Assembly (NCBI GenBank): GCA_039034015.1
Contig: JBCCBM010000001.1
Coordinates: forward strand, 62,001-126,000
Direction of reading: 5' to 3'
Source: Acuticoccus sp039034015
GTDB taxonomy: Bacteria > Pseudomonadota > Alphaproteobacteria > Rhizobiales > Amorphaceae
DNA length: 64,000 bases
Shown: in pieces, positions 35,201-43,079 of the stretch
How the letters are laid out: every line of letters begins with the position of its first letter
Numbering within the stretch: position 1 is the first letter of the stretch
Notes under the pieces: model-generated
What the model was told of the DNA's origin: nothing
Database searches by the model: none
Seen by the model: only the letters and a program-made list of their open reading frames with translations
Program-made: the position numbers and the translations under genes

Positions 35201-36226
35201 CACGAGGGCGGTGGAGAGGGGGGCAAGATGCTCGGCGAGGCGCTCGGTGAGGGCCGCGGGGGGGAGCGGGTCCTCGCTGTCGCTGATGGCGCGGCCGATG
35301 CGGTCAAGGTCGATTTGACGGGCGCCGAGCATGAGCACGATGGGCTCGCTGTCGGTGAGGCTGGCATCGGCGGCAAGGGCAAATTCCAGCGCCCGCTCGC
35401 CGGCGCCATAGCGCGCGATGCCGGTCTGGAGGGAGAGGCGGGTGGTGTCGGCAGTGAGCGTGCCGCGGACGAGCCAGGGCGCTCCCTCGCCGGGTTGGGC
35501 GGAGAATTCGCCGCGCAGAGACAGGCGATCCGGCCGGGGGACGACCGCGCCCTCAAAGGCCATGGTGATGTCGCTCTCCTCGGGCACGATGCGGGCCGAA
35601 AGGGGCATGGTGCCCCCCTCCAGCGCGCCGCCCACGAGGCGGATGTTTTGCTCAACGCCCGCGACCCGCGCCGAACCTGTGGCGCTGAACGGGCCGCGCA
35701 GGGTCCGCGCGCTGCCAGTGAGGGCGATCTCGTCAATCACCGTTTCGCGGCCCGTGCGCCGGTCGATGATTTCGAGCCGGCCGCTCGCCACCGCAACGCT
35801 TTCCACCGTCACATCGGTGATGTCGAAAAGGGCGCCGAAGGAGCGGTCGGCGGTGATGTCGGGGAGCGCGAGGGCGCCGTTTTCTTCGATGGAGGCGGTG
35901 GCGACGGGGGAGGAGAGGCGAAGGTCCAAAATCCGCACTTCGCGGCGGATGAGGGGCGAAAGCTCCACATCAAGCTCCACCGCGTCGGCGGTCAAAAGCG
36001 GGCGGTCCGCGCTGCCGAGCCGCACATCGGTGACGCGCAGGCGCGGGCTTGGCAAAAGGCGCAGCTCCGCCTCACCATCGATGGTGACCTCGGTGCCCAA
36101 AAAGCGTTCCGCGTTCGCCTCGATGGTGGCGCGGTAGGTGGTCCAATCGATGAAGAGGGGCCCCACCAGCGCCGCGACCAAGACGAGGACGAGCGCCGTC
36201 CCCAGTGACACGATCACCCAGTTCAC
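32264..36226 (-). CDS. AsmA-family large envelope protein
   Basis: This 1320-aa protein has one N-terminal TM helix (about residues 5-27) and a very long periplasmic part. The AsmA N-terminal block (TTYRATIEANAERFLGTEV) is clear, and the AsmA C-terminal domain lies at about residues 900-1130. Family members bridge or regulate the outer membrane and may carry phospholipids. After a short coiled coil (LERQVEAVEAQNAELAAEAD) the C-terminus is a low-complexity Pro/Gln/Ala/Asp repeat, then a conserved-looking tail. It follows the FAD oxidoreductase gene by 34 bp on the same strand. Confidence 0.88.
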   Translation of the reverse strand: MNWVIVSLGTALVLVLVAALVGPLFIDWTTYRATIEANAERFLGTEVTIDGEAELRLLPSPRLRVTDVRLGSADRPLLTADAVELDVELSPLIRREVRILDLRLSSPVATASIEENGALALPDITADRSFGALFDITDVTVESVAVASGRLEIIDRRTGRETVIDEIALTGSARTLRGPFSATGSARVAGVEQNIRLVGGALEGGTMPLSARIVPEESDITMAFEGAVVPRPDRLSLRGEFSAQPGEGAPWLVRGTLTADTTRLSLQTGIARYGAGERALEFALAADASLTDSEPIVLMLGARQIDLDRIGRAISDSEDPLPPAALTERLAEHLAPLSTALVSRAGLTRPVDATVSIGTIVAGGALVRDVSAQVSARGDVVTIGSAEFVAPGETTVDLSARIDGAITTTVRAAASQPALLAGWWRGRPLAGPPVGPVRLEADVTIDDTVWDAQRLSLRVGESAVSGRVRALSEPGETPVLDLALAAPRLTLDDVSAVLGLVGGAPRALTTHDILVDLAVDTVVLGDVAGERLDISASFRGGTLEVDALSAERLAGVRLFAAGVIGDMLGDPVGRIEGSLALDDPSDLQAALRTAGGPASRLAQLANAVPTFSPATLNVTVAGGDDGADAPLTLTLDGTVGGTALTVTAAGAPFDDAPLARDAALSLSAQNANGAVLARQLGLRPTISDAGPATLSARLSGAPTAGMTADLSLSAAGTTAAFDGTLGVAPPYLGAGTLTLSSDDLAALTALADLTLPPFADVALTADVAPTDGGALALDPLRGSINGVAVAGALETDGAALTGALNLGAVDAAALAAILLGEEAARPAQNGRLWPNTVFGAPSWPAVTADLALTTDRLNVGARELRDVSAALSLSDTTLALRDLTASLAGAPLSGSVALSRQGVDAALTATLALEGAPLAELIAPEGSAPAANGTIGGTLALTSRGFSTSGLVAGLTGTGTLTVSDGTVRNLSAAPIAPVAALLEAEEAAPEEVAAAVADHLNAGTLTIDTLSAPLTVDGGVIRLTDLALPLTTGRALVSASADLDAWTLRSDWSLPLAIPGATDPVAVAITYDGPLPAPQRTVDVTALTGWLGMRRLERQVEAVEAQNAELAAEADALNPALPTDPPPPNTAAEDAADAAQNSATASDTIAPAAPAAPTPGAPTDPRATPQPDTPPQTDTQPQTNAPPQADAPPQADAPPQADGPSQAEAAPQADAPQQADAPSQADAAPPADDTPETAATDNPAPGAQGLSTAVPLPRPEPPRPPANGALLDELDRDLDALRARQEAQRPLREELLETLGVSPERPPFRVTQDDLAPAE
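32551..32712. repeat. Nine 18-bp repeats inside the AsmA gene
   Basis: Nine head-to-tail 18-bp units of the type CCTGTGGCGGGGCATCTG encode six-residue repeats (PQADAP and variants) in the AsmA C-terminal region. Two units (32623-32658) are identical and the third differs at its end only. This is a likely site of copy-number change. Confidence 0.85.
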
Positions 36227-36260
36227 GCCCGCTCCTCGCGCTGTTGTTCAGGCCGCTTGG

Positions 36261-37667
36261 TCAAGCAAATATCTTGCCGGGATTCATGATGTTGTCCGGG
36301 TCAAGGGCGCCTTTGATGGCGGCCATCACGTCCACCGTCGCGCCAAGCTCGGCGCGCAGGTATTTTTGTTTGCCCTGGCCGATGCCGTGTTCGCCGGTGC
36401 AGGTGCCATCCATGGCGACCGCGCGCTCGGCGAGTTTTGCGGCAAAGCGCTCGGCCCGCGCGCGCTCATCGGTGTTGCCGGGCTCCACCAGAATTTGGAC
36501 ATGAAAGTTGCCGTCGCCCACGTGGCCGACGATGGGACCGATGAGGTCCATGGCCGCAAGGTCGGCCCGGGTCTCTTCCACGCACTCGGCAAGGCGGGAG
36601 ATGGGGACGCAGACATCGGTCGCCACAATGTCGGCGCCGGGGCGCAGCGCCTTGCCGGCCCAGTAGGCGTCATGGCGCGCCTGCCAGAGTTTTGTGCGCT
36701 CCTCCGGCCGGGTGGAGAAGGCGAAGGGGCCGCCGCCCAGCTCCTCCGCGATTTCGCCCACGAAAGCAGCGTCCGCGGCCACCGAGGCCTCGGTGCCGTG
36801 AAATTCGAGGAAAAGCGTCGGCGTTTCGGGAAGGTCGAGCTTGGCGTGCAAGTTCGTGCCGCGGATTTGGAGCGCGTCCAACAATTCGATCCGCGCGACG
36901 GGGATGCCAGCCTGGATTGTCATGATGGTGGCGTTGCAGGCCGCCTCGACGCTCGGGAAGGGGCAAACGGCGGCGGAGACGGCCTCGGGGATGCCGTAGA
37001 GCTTGAGTGTCAGCGAGGTGATGAGGCCGAGTGTCCCCTCAGAGCCCACCAGGAGGCGGGTGATGTCGTAGCCGGCGGAGGATTTTTTGGCGCGGGAGGC
37101 GGTGCGGATGGTCTCGCCGTTCGCCATCACAGCGGTGAGGGCGACGACGTTGTCCTTCATCGTGCCATAGCGGACCGCGTTGGTGCCGGAGGCGCGGGTG
37201 GCGGCCATCCCGCCGAGCGAGGCGTCGGCCCCCGGGTCGATGGGGAACATCAGCCCCTTGTCGCGCAGATTTTGGTTGAGGAGCGTGCGGGTGACGCCGG
37301 GCTCCACCGTGCAGGTGAGATCCGCCTCGTCCACCGACAAAATTTCGGTCATTTGGGAAAAATCCACCGAAATTCCGCCGGCCGGCGCATTCACATGCCC
37401 CTCCAGCGAGGAGCCGACGCCGAACGGGACAATGGGCACGCGGTGGGTGCGGCAAACCTCGACCACATCCACCACATCCTGGTGGGATTTGGCGAAAATC
37501 ACCGCGTCCGGCGGCTCGTTGGCAAGCCATGTGGTGGTGTGGCCGTGGGCGGTGCGGATCGCTTCGCCCGTCTGGCAGCGGGGGCCAAAGCGCTGGGCAA
37601 GGATGCCGATGGCGGTTGCAATCCCGCTGTCATTGCGCGCCACGGCGCGAAGTGGCGTCGCAATCAC
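36261..37667 (-). CDS. FAD-binding oxidoreductase, D-lactate dehydrogenase/GlcD type
   Basis: This 468-aa flavoprotein of the FAD_binding_4 and FAD-oxidase C families probably oxidises a 2-hydroxy acid such as D-lactate or glycolate. Typical segments are VPFGVGSSLEGHVNAPAGGI, DPGADASLGGMAATRASGTN (FAD site), HVGDGNFHVQI and the C-terminal GEHGIGQGKQKYL. The GTG at 37667 has AGGGGG 7 nt upstream and matches the family N-terminus. The frame extends to 37748. It is divergent from the thioesterase gene. Confidence 0.92.
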   Translation of the reverse strand: MIATPLRAVARNDSGIATAIGILAQRFGPRCQTGEAIRTAHGHTTTWLANEPPDAVIFAKSHQDVVDVVEVCRTHRVPIVPFGVGSSLEGHVNAPAGGISVDFSQMTEILSVDEADLTCTVEPGVTRTLLNQNLRDKGLMFPIDPGADASLGGMAATRASGTNAVRYGTMKDNVVALTAVMANGETIRTASRAKKSSAGYDITRLLVGSEGTLGLITSLTLKLYGIPEAVSAAVCPFPSVEAACNATIMTIQAGIPVARIELLDALQIRGTNLHAKLDLPETPTLFLEFHGTEASVAADAAFVGEIAEELGGGPFAFSTRPEERTKLWQARHDAYWAGKALRPGADIVATDVCVPISRLAECVEETRADLAAMDLIGPIVGHVGDGNFHVQILVEPGNTDERARAERFAAKLAERAVAMDGTCTGEHGIGQGKQKYLRAELGATVDVMAAIKGALDPDNIMNPGKIFA

Positions 37668-37705
37668 GTCAGACCCCCTTGAGCGAACCACCGATAGATT
37701 AGACG

Positions 37706-38245
37706 ATGTTCGGGCCGGAAGTAAGCGCGGCCTGCCCGCGCGCCACACGGAGGCCGCCGCCTTTGGACGCTGCCCACCCCGCCCTTGTCTGGTCGCAGGC
37801 GCTTGCGATCGAGCCCGAGTGGGTCGATCTCAACAACCATCTCAACATGGCCTACTACCATGTGCTCTTTGACCGAACGGTGGATGTGGGGCTCAACGCG
37901 CTCGACTTTGGCGATGCCTATCGCGAGCGAGAAAACGCCAGCATTTTCAACGTGGAAACCCATGTGGTCTACCGCCGCGAGGTGAGCTTGGATGACCGTG
38001 TGCGCGTGAGTTTTCACCTTTTGGGGCGCGATCAAAAGCGGCTTCATGTCTACCAAACCATGCTGGGGGCTGATGGCGCGCCGGCCGCCTTTAGCGAGAG
38101 CCTTTTTGTCCATGTCGACCTTTCGGCGCGCCGGGTGGTGCCGTTTCCGCCAGATGTGGCCGAGGCGCTGGATGGCATGATCGCGCGGCACAGCGCCGCT
38201 GGTTGGCCCGATGCCGGCCGCCGCATCACCCCCCTTTCGCCATGA
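37706..38245 (+). CDS. Hotdog-fold thioesterase-like protein
   Basis: This 179-aa protein has the 4HBT hotdog pattern WVDLNNHLNMAYYHVLFDRT, where the Asn/His segment and the long helix form the usual acyl-CoA thioesterase active site. The substrate is unknown. The ATG at 37706 has a weak ribosome-binding site. A TTG at 37763, which has GGAGG 9 nt upstream, is a real alternative and would begin close to the fold. It overlaps the ClC gene by 4 nt (ATGA). Confidence 0.85.
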   Translation: MFGPEVSAACPRATRRPPPLDAAHPALVWSQALAIEPEWVDLNNHLNMAYYHVLFDRTVDVGLNALDFGDAYRERENASIFNVETHVVYRREVSLDDRVRVSFHLLGRDQKRLHVYQTMLGADGAPAAFSESLFVHVDLSARRVVPFPPDVAEALDGMIARHSAAGWPDAGRRITPLSP

Positions 38246-39984
38246 GCGAGGACCGCAAGGCCGCCGAGGATGCCGAGGCCAACGCGGTGGTCATGGACGA
38301 GATTGCGGCCGAGCCTGCCCCAAGGCGCCCCATCACCCGGGTCCGCCGCGCCGTGCGAAAGGCGATGCGCGCCTTCATCTGGTGCCGGCTCACCTATGCG
38401 CGCTCGGCCGCCAACGTCATGCGGTTTGCGCTGTCGAACGACCCGAAATTGTGGGTGATTGCGCTTCTGGTCGGGAGCGCGGTCGGCCTTGCGGCGGTGA
38501 TTTTTCGTCTTGGGATCAATTCGGTCCAGTGGGTGTGGCTTGGCGAAATGTCGGAGCGCATCGTGGCCGCCGTTGCCGCGCAGCCGGCGCACATTGTGAT
38601 TTTGGCGCCCATGGTGGGCGGGCTGATTGTGGGCCTCATCAACCAGCACCTGTTGCCAGGGCGCCGGCCGGGGGGCGTTGCGGATGTGATGGAGGCGGCG
38701 GCCCGGGGCGGGGCAGGGCTTGGGGTGCGCTCTGGCTTGATTTCGGCGCTCTCCACCGTCGTGTCGCTGGGGTCTGGCGCGAGTGCGGGGCGTGAGGGGC
38801 CCGTCATCCACCTTGGCGGGACGCTCGCCATGGGGCTCACGCGTGCGCTCAACCTGCCGCCGATTGCGGGGCGCGTGGTGCTCGGCTGCGGGGTCGCCAG
38901 CGCCATTTCCGCCTCGTTCAACGCGCCGATTGCGGGCGTTCTCTTCGCCCACGAGGTGATCTTGCGGCACTATGCGATCAGCGCCTTTGTGCCGCTGGTG
39001 ATCGCCTCCGTCGCGGGGACGCTGGTGGGCCACTACTTTATTGGCAACGTTGCCGCGTTTGAAATCCCGACCTACGCGATCAACACCTATTGGGAGGTGC
39101 CGGCGTTTGCGCTCCTGGGCGTTGCGGCGGCCGGCGTTGCGATCACCTTTCAGTTCGCGCTCATCGTGTTTGACCAGACGGCGCGGGCGATCATCATGCC
39201 CACGTGGCTGCGGCCGGTGATTGGCGGCGCGCTGGTGGGCGCGATCGGCGTGTTCCTGCCGGAAATCCTGGGCGTTGGCTATGAGGCGACCGACACCGCG
39301 CTCCAGGGCGGCTATGCGCTGGGCACTCTCCTTTTGCTGATGGTCGCAAAAATTGTCGCGACCGCCATCACGCTCGCCTCCCGTTTCGGCGGCGGGATTT
39401 TTACGCCCTCGCTCTATCTTGGCGCGATGGCGGGGGGCGCGTTTGGGATTGTGGCGGCAAGCGTCTTCCCCGACATGTCGAGCGAGGCGGGGCTTTACGC
39501 GATCCTGGGCATGGGCGCGGTGGCCTCCGCGCTTTTGGGCGCGCCGATCTCGACCACGGTGATTGTCTTTGAGCTCACCGGTGGCTACGCGCTCTCGATC
39601 GCGCTCCTCTTAACCGTCTCCATCGCGACGGGATTGCACCTTGCCGTCCACGGCCGCTCCTTCTTCCACTACCAGCTTGAAACCCGCGGCGTTGTGCTTG
39701 CCGAGGGCCCGCACCGCTATTTCCTCAAAATGGTGCGGGTGGACAGTTTTATGGCCGAGCTGGATGGCCCTGCGAGCCTTGCCGATCGGGATGATCCGCG
39801 CCGCGTGCGCGCCAACGACAGCCTTGAAACCGTGTTGCGCGTTTTGAATGAGACCGGGGCGGACGCGCTTGCCGTCGTCGACCCGCGCGATCCGCGGCGC
39901 GTGGTGGGTTCTGTCAGCCACCTTCAGGCGCTGCGGATTTACAATCGCCGGCTGGTGGAGACCAGCGAGGAGGAGCACCGCTAG
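38242..39984 (+). CDS. ClC-family chloride channel/transporter with a C-terminal CBS domain
   Basis: This 580-aa membrane protein moves chloride, or fluoride/chloride against protons, across the inner membrane. It has the ClC signature GSGASAGREGPVIHLG (about residue 185-200) and a second conserved GxFxP-type region (GGGIFTPSLYLGA, about 395). After the membrane part a single CBS-type domain (ANDSLETVLRVLNETGADAL) ends the protein. The N-terminal 60 residues are cytosolic and basic. It overlaps the thioesterase gene by 4 nt. Confidence 0.92.
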   Translation: MSEDRKAAEDAEANAVVMDEIAAEPAPRRPITRVRRAVRKAMRAFIWCRLTYARSAANVMRFALSNDPKLWVIALLVGSAVGLAAVIFRLGINSVQWVWLGEMSERIVAAVAAQPAHIVILAPMVGGLIVGLINQHLLPGRRPGGVADVMEAAARGGAGLGVRSGLISALSTVVSLGSGASAGREGPVIHLGGTLAMGLTRALNLPPIAGRVVLGCGVASAISASFNAPIAGVLFAHEVILRHYAISAFVPLVIASVAGTLVGHYFIGNVAAFEIPTYAINTYWEVPAFALLGVAAAGVAITFQFALIVFDQTARAIIMPTWLRPVIGGALVGAIGVFLPEILGVGYEATDTALQGGYALGTLLLLMVAKIVATAITLASRFGGGIFTPSLYLGAMAGGAFGIVAASVFPDMSSEAGLYAILGMGAVASALLGAPISTTVIVFELTGGYALSIALLLTVSIATGLHLAVHGRSFFHYQLETRGVVLAEGPHRYFLKMVRVDSFMAELDGPASLADRDDPRRVRANDSLETVLRVLNETGADALAVVDPRDPRRVVGSVSHLQALRIYNRRLVETSEEEHR

Positions 39985-40144
39985 AGCAATTTCGAGATGA
40001 CCTTACACGGTCATCTCGAAGCAAATTGCTCGTCGACTGTAGAGCGAGCCGTTTTCTCCGATCTGACTGTGTACAGTCAGATCGGAACGGCTCTTGCGCA
40101 TCGACCGACCTGTTTGAATCAAACAGGTCGACCAGTTGATGCGC
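39984..40144. repeat. Three consecutive bulged palindromes
   Basis: Three stem-loops fill the 194 bp between convergent genes. First: GAGCAATTT/AAATTGCTC outside, CGAGATGACC/GGTCATCTCG inside, with a 4-nt AAGC bulge on the 3' side (39984-40031). Second: GAGCCGTT/AACGGCTC outside, CCGATCTGACTG/CAGTCAGATCGG inside, with a 4-nt TTCT bulge on the 5' side (40046-40093). Third: GCGCATCGAC/GTTGATGCGC outside, CGACCTGTTTGA/TCAAACAGGTCG inside, with a 4-nt ACCA bulge on the 3' side (40096-40144). All share architecture but not sequence. They could act as a bidirectional terminator, but long T tracts are missing. Confidence 0.85.
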
Positions 40145-40178
40145 CAGATTTAATCGAAGAGCGCCCCGGCCCCCGGGG

Positions 40179-41963
40179 CTATGCCAGAGGGCGGCAGCGG
40201 GCGGCGAGCCAGGCGCGCTCGGCCGCGTCCAGCTGGTCCACAAGGGCGCCGTGGACACGGGCGTGGTAGGCATCGAGCCAGCCGATCTCGGCCGCGGTCA
40301 TGAGATGCGGGGCGATGAGGCGCGTGTCGATAGGGCAAAGGGTGATGGTCTCGAACGAGGCCATTGCATCGCGCCCGCCGAGCGGTGTTTCAGGTTCGCG
40401 CACGAGGACGAGGTTTTCGATGCGGATGCCGAAGGCGGCGCCATAAAATCCCGGCTCGTTGGACAAAATCATCCCCGCGGCGAGCGGCTCGCGGCTGCGC
40501 TTGGAAATGCCGGCCGGTCCCTCGTGGACCGAGAGCGCTGCGCCAACGCCGTGGCCGGTCCCGTGGGCATAGTCGGCCCCCGTCTGCCAGAGCGCGGCGC
40601 GGGCCAGGGTGTCGAGCTCCGCGCCCGATGCGCCGAGGGGGAATTTTTGCGCCGCGATCGCAATGTGGCCCTTCAGAACCGCCGTGAAGGCGGTTTTGAG
40701 CGATTGGGCGGGCGTGCCGGCGCAGATGGTGCGGGTGATGTCGGTGGTGCCGTCGGGGTATTGGCCGCCTGAATCAATGAGGATCGCGTCGCCCTCGCGG
40801 ATCGTGCGGTTGCTCGCGGTGTCAACGCGGTAGTGCACGATGGCCCCGTTTGGCCCGGCCCCGCAGATGGTGGGGAAGGAAAGGTCCACCGCGCCGGCCT
40901 TCACCCGTTCGGCCTCCAGCCGCTCACAAAGGTCAATCTCGGTGGCGCCCACGGCGATCTCATCGACGGCGGCCAAAAAGCGGACCATGGCGGCGCCGTC
41001 GCGCACGTGGGCAGCGCGCATCCCGGCGATTTCGGCGGGGTTTTTGATGGCTTTTTGGCGCGCTGAGGGGTCCTTGCCCTTCACCAGCCGGCCGGCGGCC
41101 TCGATGGCGGAAAGGGCGCCGTCCGCAACGCTTTCGGCCGCCGCGCGGACCGATTTTCCGGCCGCAAGGGTGCCGAGGGCGGCAGGATAGTCGGCGACCG
41201 GCGCGATCTCTGCGACATCGGCGAGGGTGGCGCGGGCAGCATCCGTCAGCTTTTCGGCGTCCACAAAAACGGTGGCGGGGCCGGTTTTGGGGACGAAGGC
41301 GCGGGCGAGCGCCAGCGGCGTGTGCGCAACGTCGGACCCGCGCCAGTTGAAGAGCCAGGACGCCGCATCCGGCGCGGCAATGAGGAGGGCGTCCTCCTCC
41401 ATGGCGTCGCGCAGGGCGGTGAGTTTTTCGGTCACGCTTTGGCCGGCGAGCGCTTGGGGGTGGGCGGTGATGGTGCCGGTCGGCGGGCCGGGGCGATCGT
41501 CCCACAGGGTGTCGACGGGGTGGGCGTCAAGGGGCGTTAGCGTGAGGTCGGGCACACGCTCGGTGAGGCGCGTGATGGCGGCGCGGGTGTGCAAGAGGGG
41601 CGCGTAGCCGAGCGTTTTCCCGGCGCAGTGGGATTTGAGCCATCGTGTGGCGTCCGCGTCGTTGTCCACCACGTGGAAGAGCGCGCCTGGCACCTGCGCG
41701 GCCGCCTGGAGCGTGTAGCGGCCATCGGTGGCAAAGAGCGCTGCATCGGCAAGGATGACCGCGCGCCCGGCCGAGCCGGAAAACCCGGTCATGAACTGGA
41801 GGCGCGCCTCGGAGGGGTGCAGTTCCTCGCTGAGGTAGGCGTCCTCGCGGGGGAGGAGGATGCCATCCACGCCAAGATCGGCAAAGAGGGCGCGAAGGCG
41901 GGCAACGCGCGCCTCCACCTTGGCGGGGTCGGCATTGGGCGGGTCAAAGGTCTGAAAGGGCAT
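40179..41963 (-). CDS. Xaa-Pro aminopeptidase, M24B (aminopeptidase P type)
   Basis: This 594-aa cytosolic metallopeptidase removes N-terminal residues that precede proline. Two N-terminal creatinase-like domains lead to a C-terminal pita-bread domain. Dinuclear metal ligands are visible in LIDSGGQYPDGTTDITRT, in HGTGHGVGAALSVHEGP and in SNEPGFYG and RIENLVLV. The ATG at 41963 (MPFQTFDPP) is chosen over the more distal frame start at 42008. A GC hairpin (40163-40179) overlaps its 3' end. Confidence 0.94.
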   Translation of the reverse strand: MPFQTFDPPNADPAKVEARVARLRALFADLGVDGILLPREDAYLSEELHPSEARLQFMTGFSGSAGRAVILADAALFATDGRYTLQAAAQVPGALFHVVDNDADATRWLKSHCAGKTLGYAPLLHTRAAITRLTERVPDLTLTPLDAHPVDTLWDDRPGPPTGTITAHPQALAGQSVTEKLTALRDAMEEDALLIAAPDAASWLFNWRGSDVAHTPLALARAFVPKTGPATVFVDAEKLTDAARATLADVAEIAPVADYPAALGTLAAGKSVRAAAESVADGALSAIEAAGRLVKGKDPSARQKAIKNPAEIAGMRAAHVRDGAAMVRFLAAVDEIAVGATEIDLCERLEAERVKAGAVDLSFPTICGAGPNGAIVHYRVDTASNRTIREGDAILIDSGGQYPDGTTDITRTICAGTPAQSLKTAFTAVLKGHIAIAAQKFPLGASGAELDTLARAALWQTGADYAHGTGHGVGAALSVHEGPAGISKRSREPLAAGMILSNEPGFYGAAFGIRIENLVLVREPETPLGGRDAMASFETITLCPIDTRLIAPHLMTAAEIGWLDAYHARVHGALVDQLDAAERAWLAARCRPLA

Positions 41964-42170
41964 TCTTTGACCGTCGCCAATCCTGCAGCGCGCTGCAAGG
42001 GGGGGCAACGCGCGACCTATCCCTTGGGTTGCATTGCACCGGGGGCGGCGCTGCTATGCGCCCGTGTTGGTTGTTGTTGGGCCCGGAATCGCCAGGTTGT
42101 GTCTTGTCACTTGGCCGCTGCCGCGACCATCACTTTCCTCGCTGCACCGCAGCAATTCACGAGGTCCACC

Positions 42171-42389
42171 ATGGCATATGCCACTTTTGATTCCACTCTC
42201 ACCGGCAGCCCGAAAGAGCGGTCTGTCTTCGCCCGCATTGGCCAGCGCATTGTGGAGGCCCGCAAGGCTGAGGCCCAGGCCGCGGTCAACGCATACCTCC
42301 TCAGCCTGGACGATGAGACGCTGACCGCCCTTGGCCACGACCGCGCGACCCTTGAGGCCACCAACCCGCGCGGCTACCCCTTCCTCTAA
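42171..42389 (+). CDS. Small DUF1127-like protein, 72 aa
   Basis: This 72-aa protein contains LLSLDDETLTALGHDRATLE near its C-terminus, which resembles the end of DUF1127 proteins (short helical regulators of metabolism and RNA turnover in alphaproteobacteria). The match is partial, so the family call is tentative. GAGG at 42160-42163 supports the ATG. A hairpin follows the stop, so it may be a monocistronic transcript. Confidence 0.65.
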   Translation: MAYATFDSTLTGSPKERSVFARIGQRIVEARKAEAQAAVNAYLLSLDDETLTALGHDRATLEATNPRGYPFL

Positions 42390-42396
42390 CACGTTT

Positions 42397-42423
42397 CGGG
42401 CTCAGCGTTTTGCGTTGAGCCCG
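42397..42423 (+). terminator. Candidate terminator after the small DUF1127-like gene
   Basis: CGGGCTCA pairs with TGAGCCCG, extended by a shorter inner stem around TTTTG. It begins 8 nt after the stop. The following T tract is weak (GTCTTTG), so confidence is moderate. A second GC hairpin (GGCGGGCC/GGCCCGCC) lies at about 42438-42456. Confidence 0.5.
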
Positions 42424-42572
42424 GTCTTTGCCCGGAAGGCGGGCCCGCGGCCCGCCGTTGCCTGACCTTGCACGCGCGTGCTAGGCGCGCGCATGACCTA
42501 CCGACGATCCACGCGCTGACTGATCCGAATCCCGCTTTCCGCGGCCTTGATCTTAAGATGCGCGATCGCACG

Positions 42573-43079
42573 ATGCCCCCAGACATTGCCCTCCGGCCCG
42601 AAGTGGCCGCCGATGGTCCCGCCGTGGACCGTCTTTATGCCGCAGCCTTTGGCCCCGGCCGGTTCAGCCGCACGGCCTATCGGCTGCGCGGCGCGCGCCC
42701 GTTCGACCCGGCGGTCTCGTTTGTGGCGGAGCGGCGGGGCTTTGTGCTGGGCGCCATCCGACAAAACCGTGTCCGCGTGGGCGGCGCGCCGGCCTATCTC
42801 TTGGGCCCGCTTGCGGTTGCCCAAACGGCGGCCAAGCAGGGGATCGGCCGGGCACTGATGGCCGCCTCGCTGGATGCCGCGCGGGCGGGGCCGGCAGTTG
42901 CGATCGTGCTGATTGGCGATGCGCCCTTTTACAGCCCGCTTGGTTTTGACCCCGCCGGTGGCATCGTGATGCCCGAGCCCGTGGAGCCGCACCGGCTTTT
43001 GGCGATGCCACTCCAGGGCACTGTCAGCGGCCGGCTTGATCCGGCCCCGTGGCTCAGCGCCCCTCCCTCCACCAGGTGA
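42573..43079 (+). CDS. GNAT-family N-acetyltransferase
   Basis: This 168-aa protein has the acetyl-CoA-binding loop QTAAKQGIGRALMAASLDAA (about residues 88-107) and the later YSPLGF segment. These are typical of YhbS-like GNAT enzymes. The substrate is unknown. Starts at 42558 and 42573 are both possible, with no clear ribosome-binding site. Its last 26 bp overlap the convergent membrane protein gene. Confidence 0.82.
   Translation: MPPDIALRPEVAADGPAVDRLYAAAFGPGRFSRTAYRLRGARPFDPAVSFVAERRGFVLGAIRQNRVRVGGAPAYLLGPLAVAQTAAKQGIGRALMAASLDAARAGPAVAIVLIGDAPFYSPLGFDPAGGIVMPEPVEPHRLLAMPLQGTVSGRLDPAPWLSAPPSTR

Noticed and set aside
34220..36208. A 662-aa open frame on the plus strand
   Set aside because: It is a shadow of the AsmA gene on the other strand, with a Gly/Glu/Arg-rich product and no start signal.
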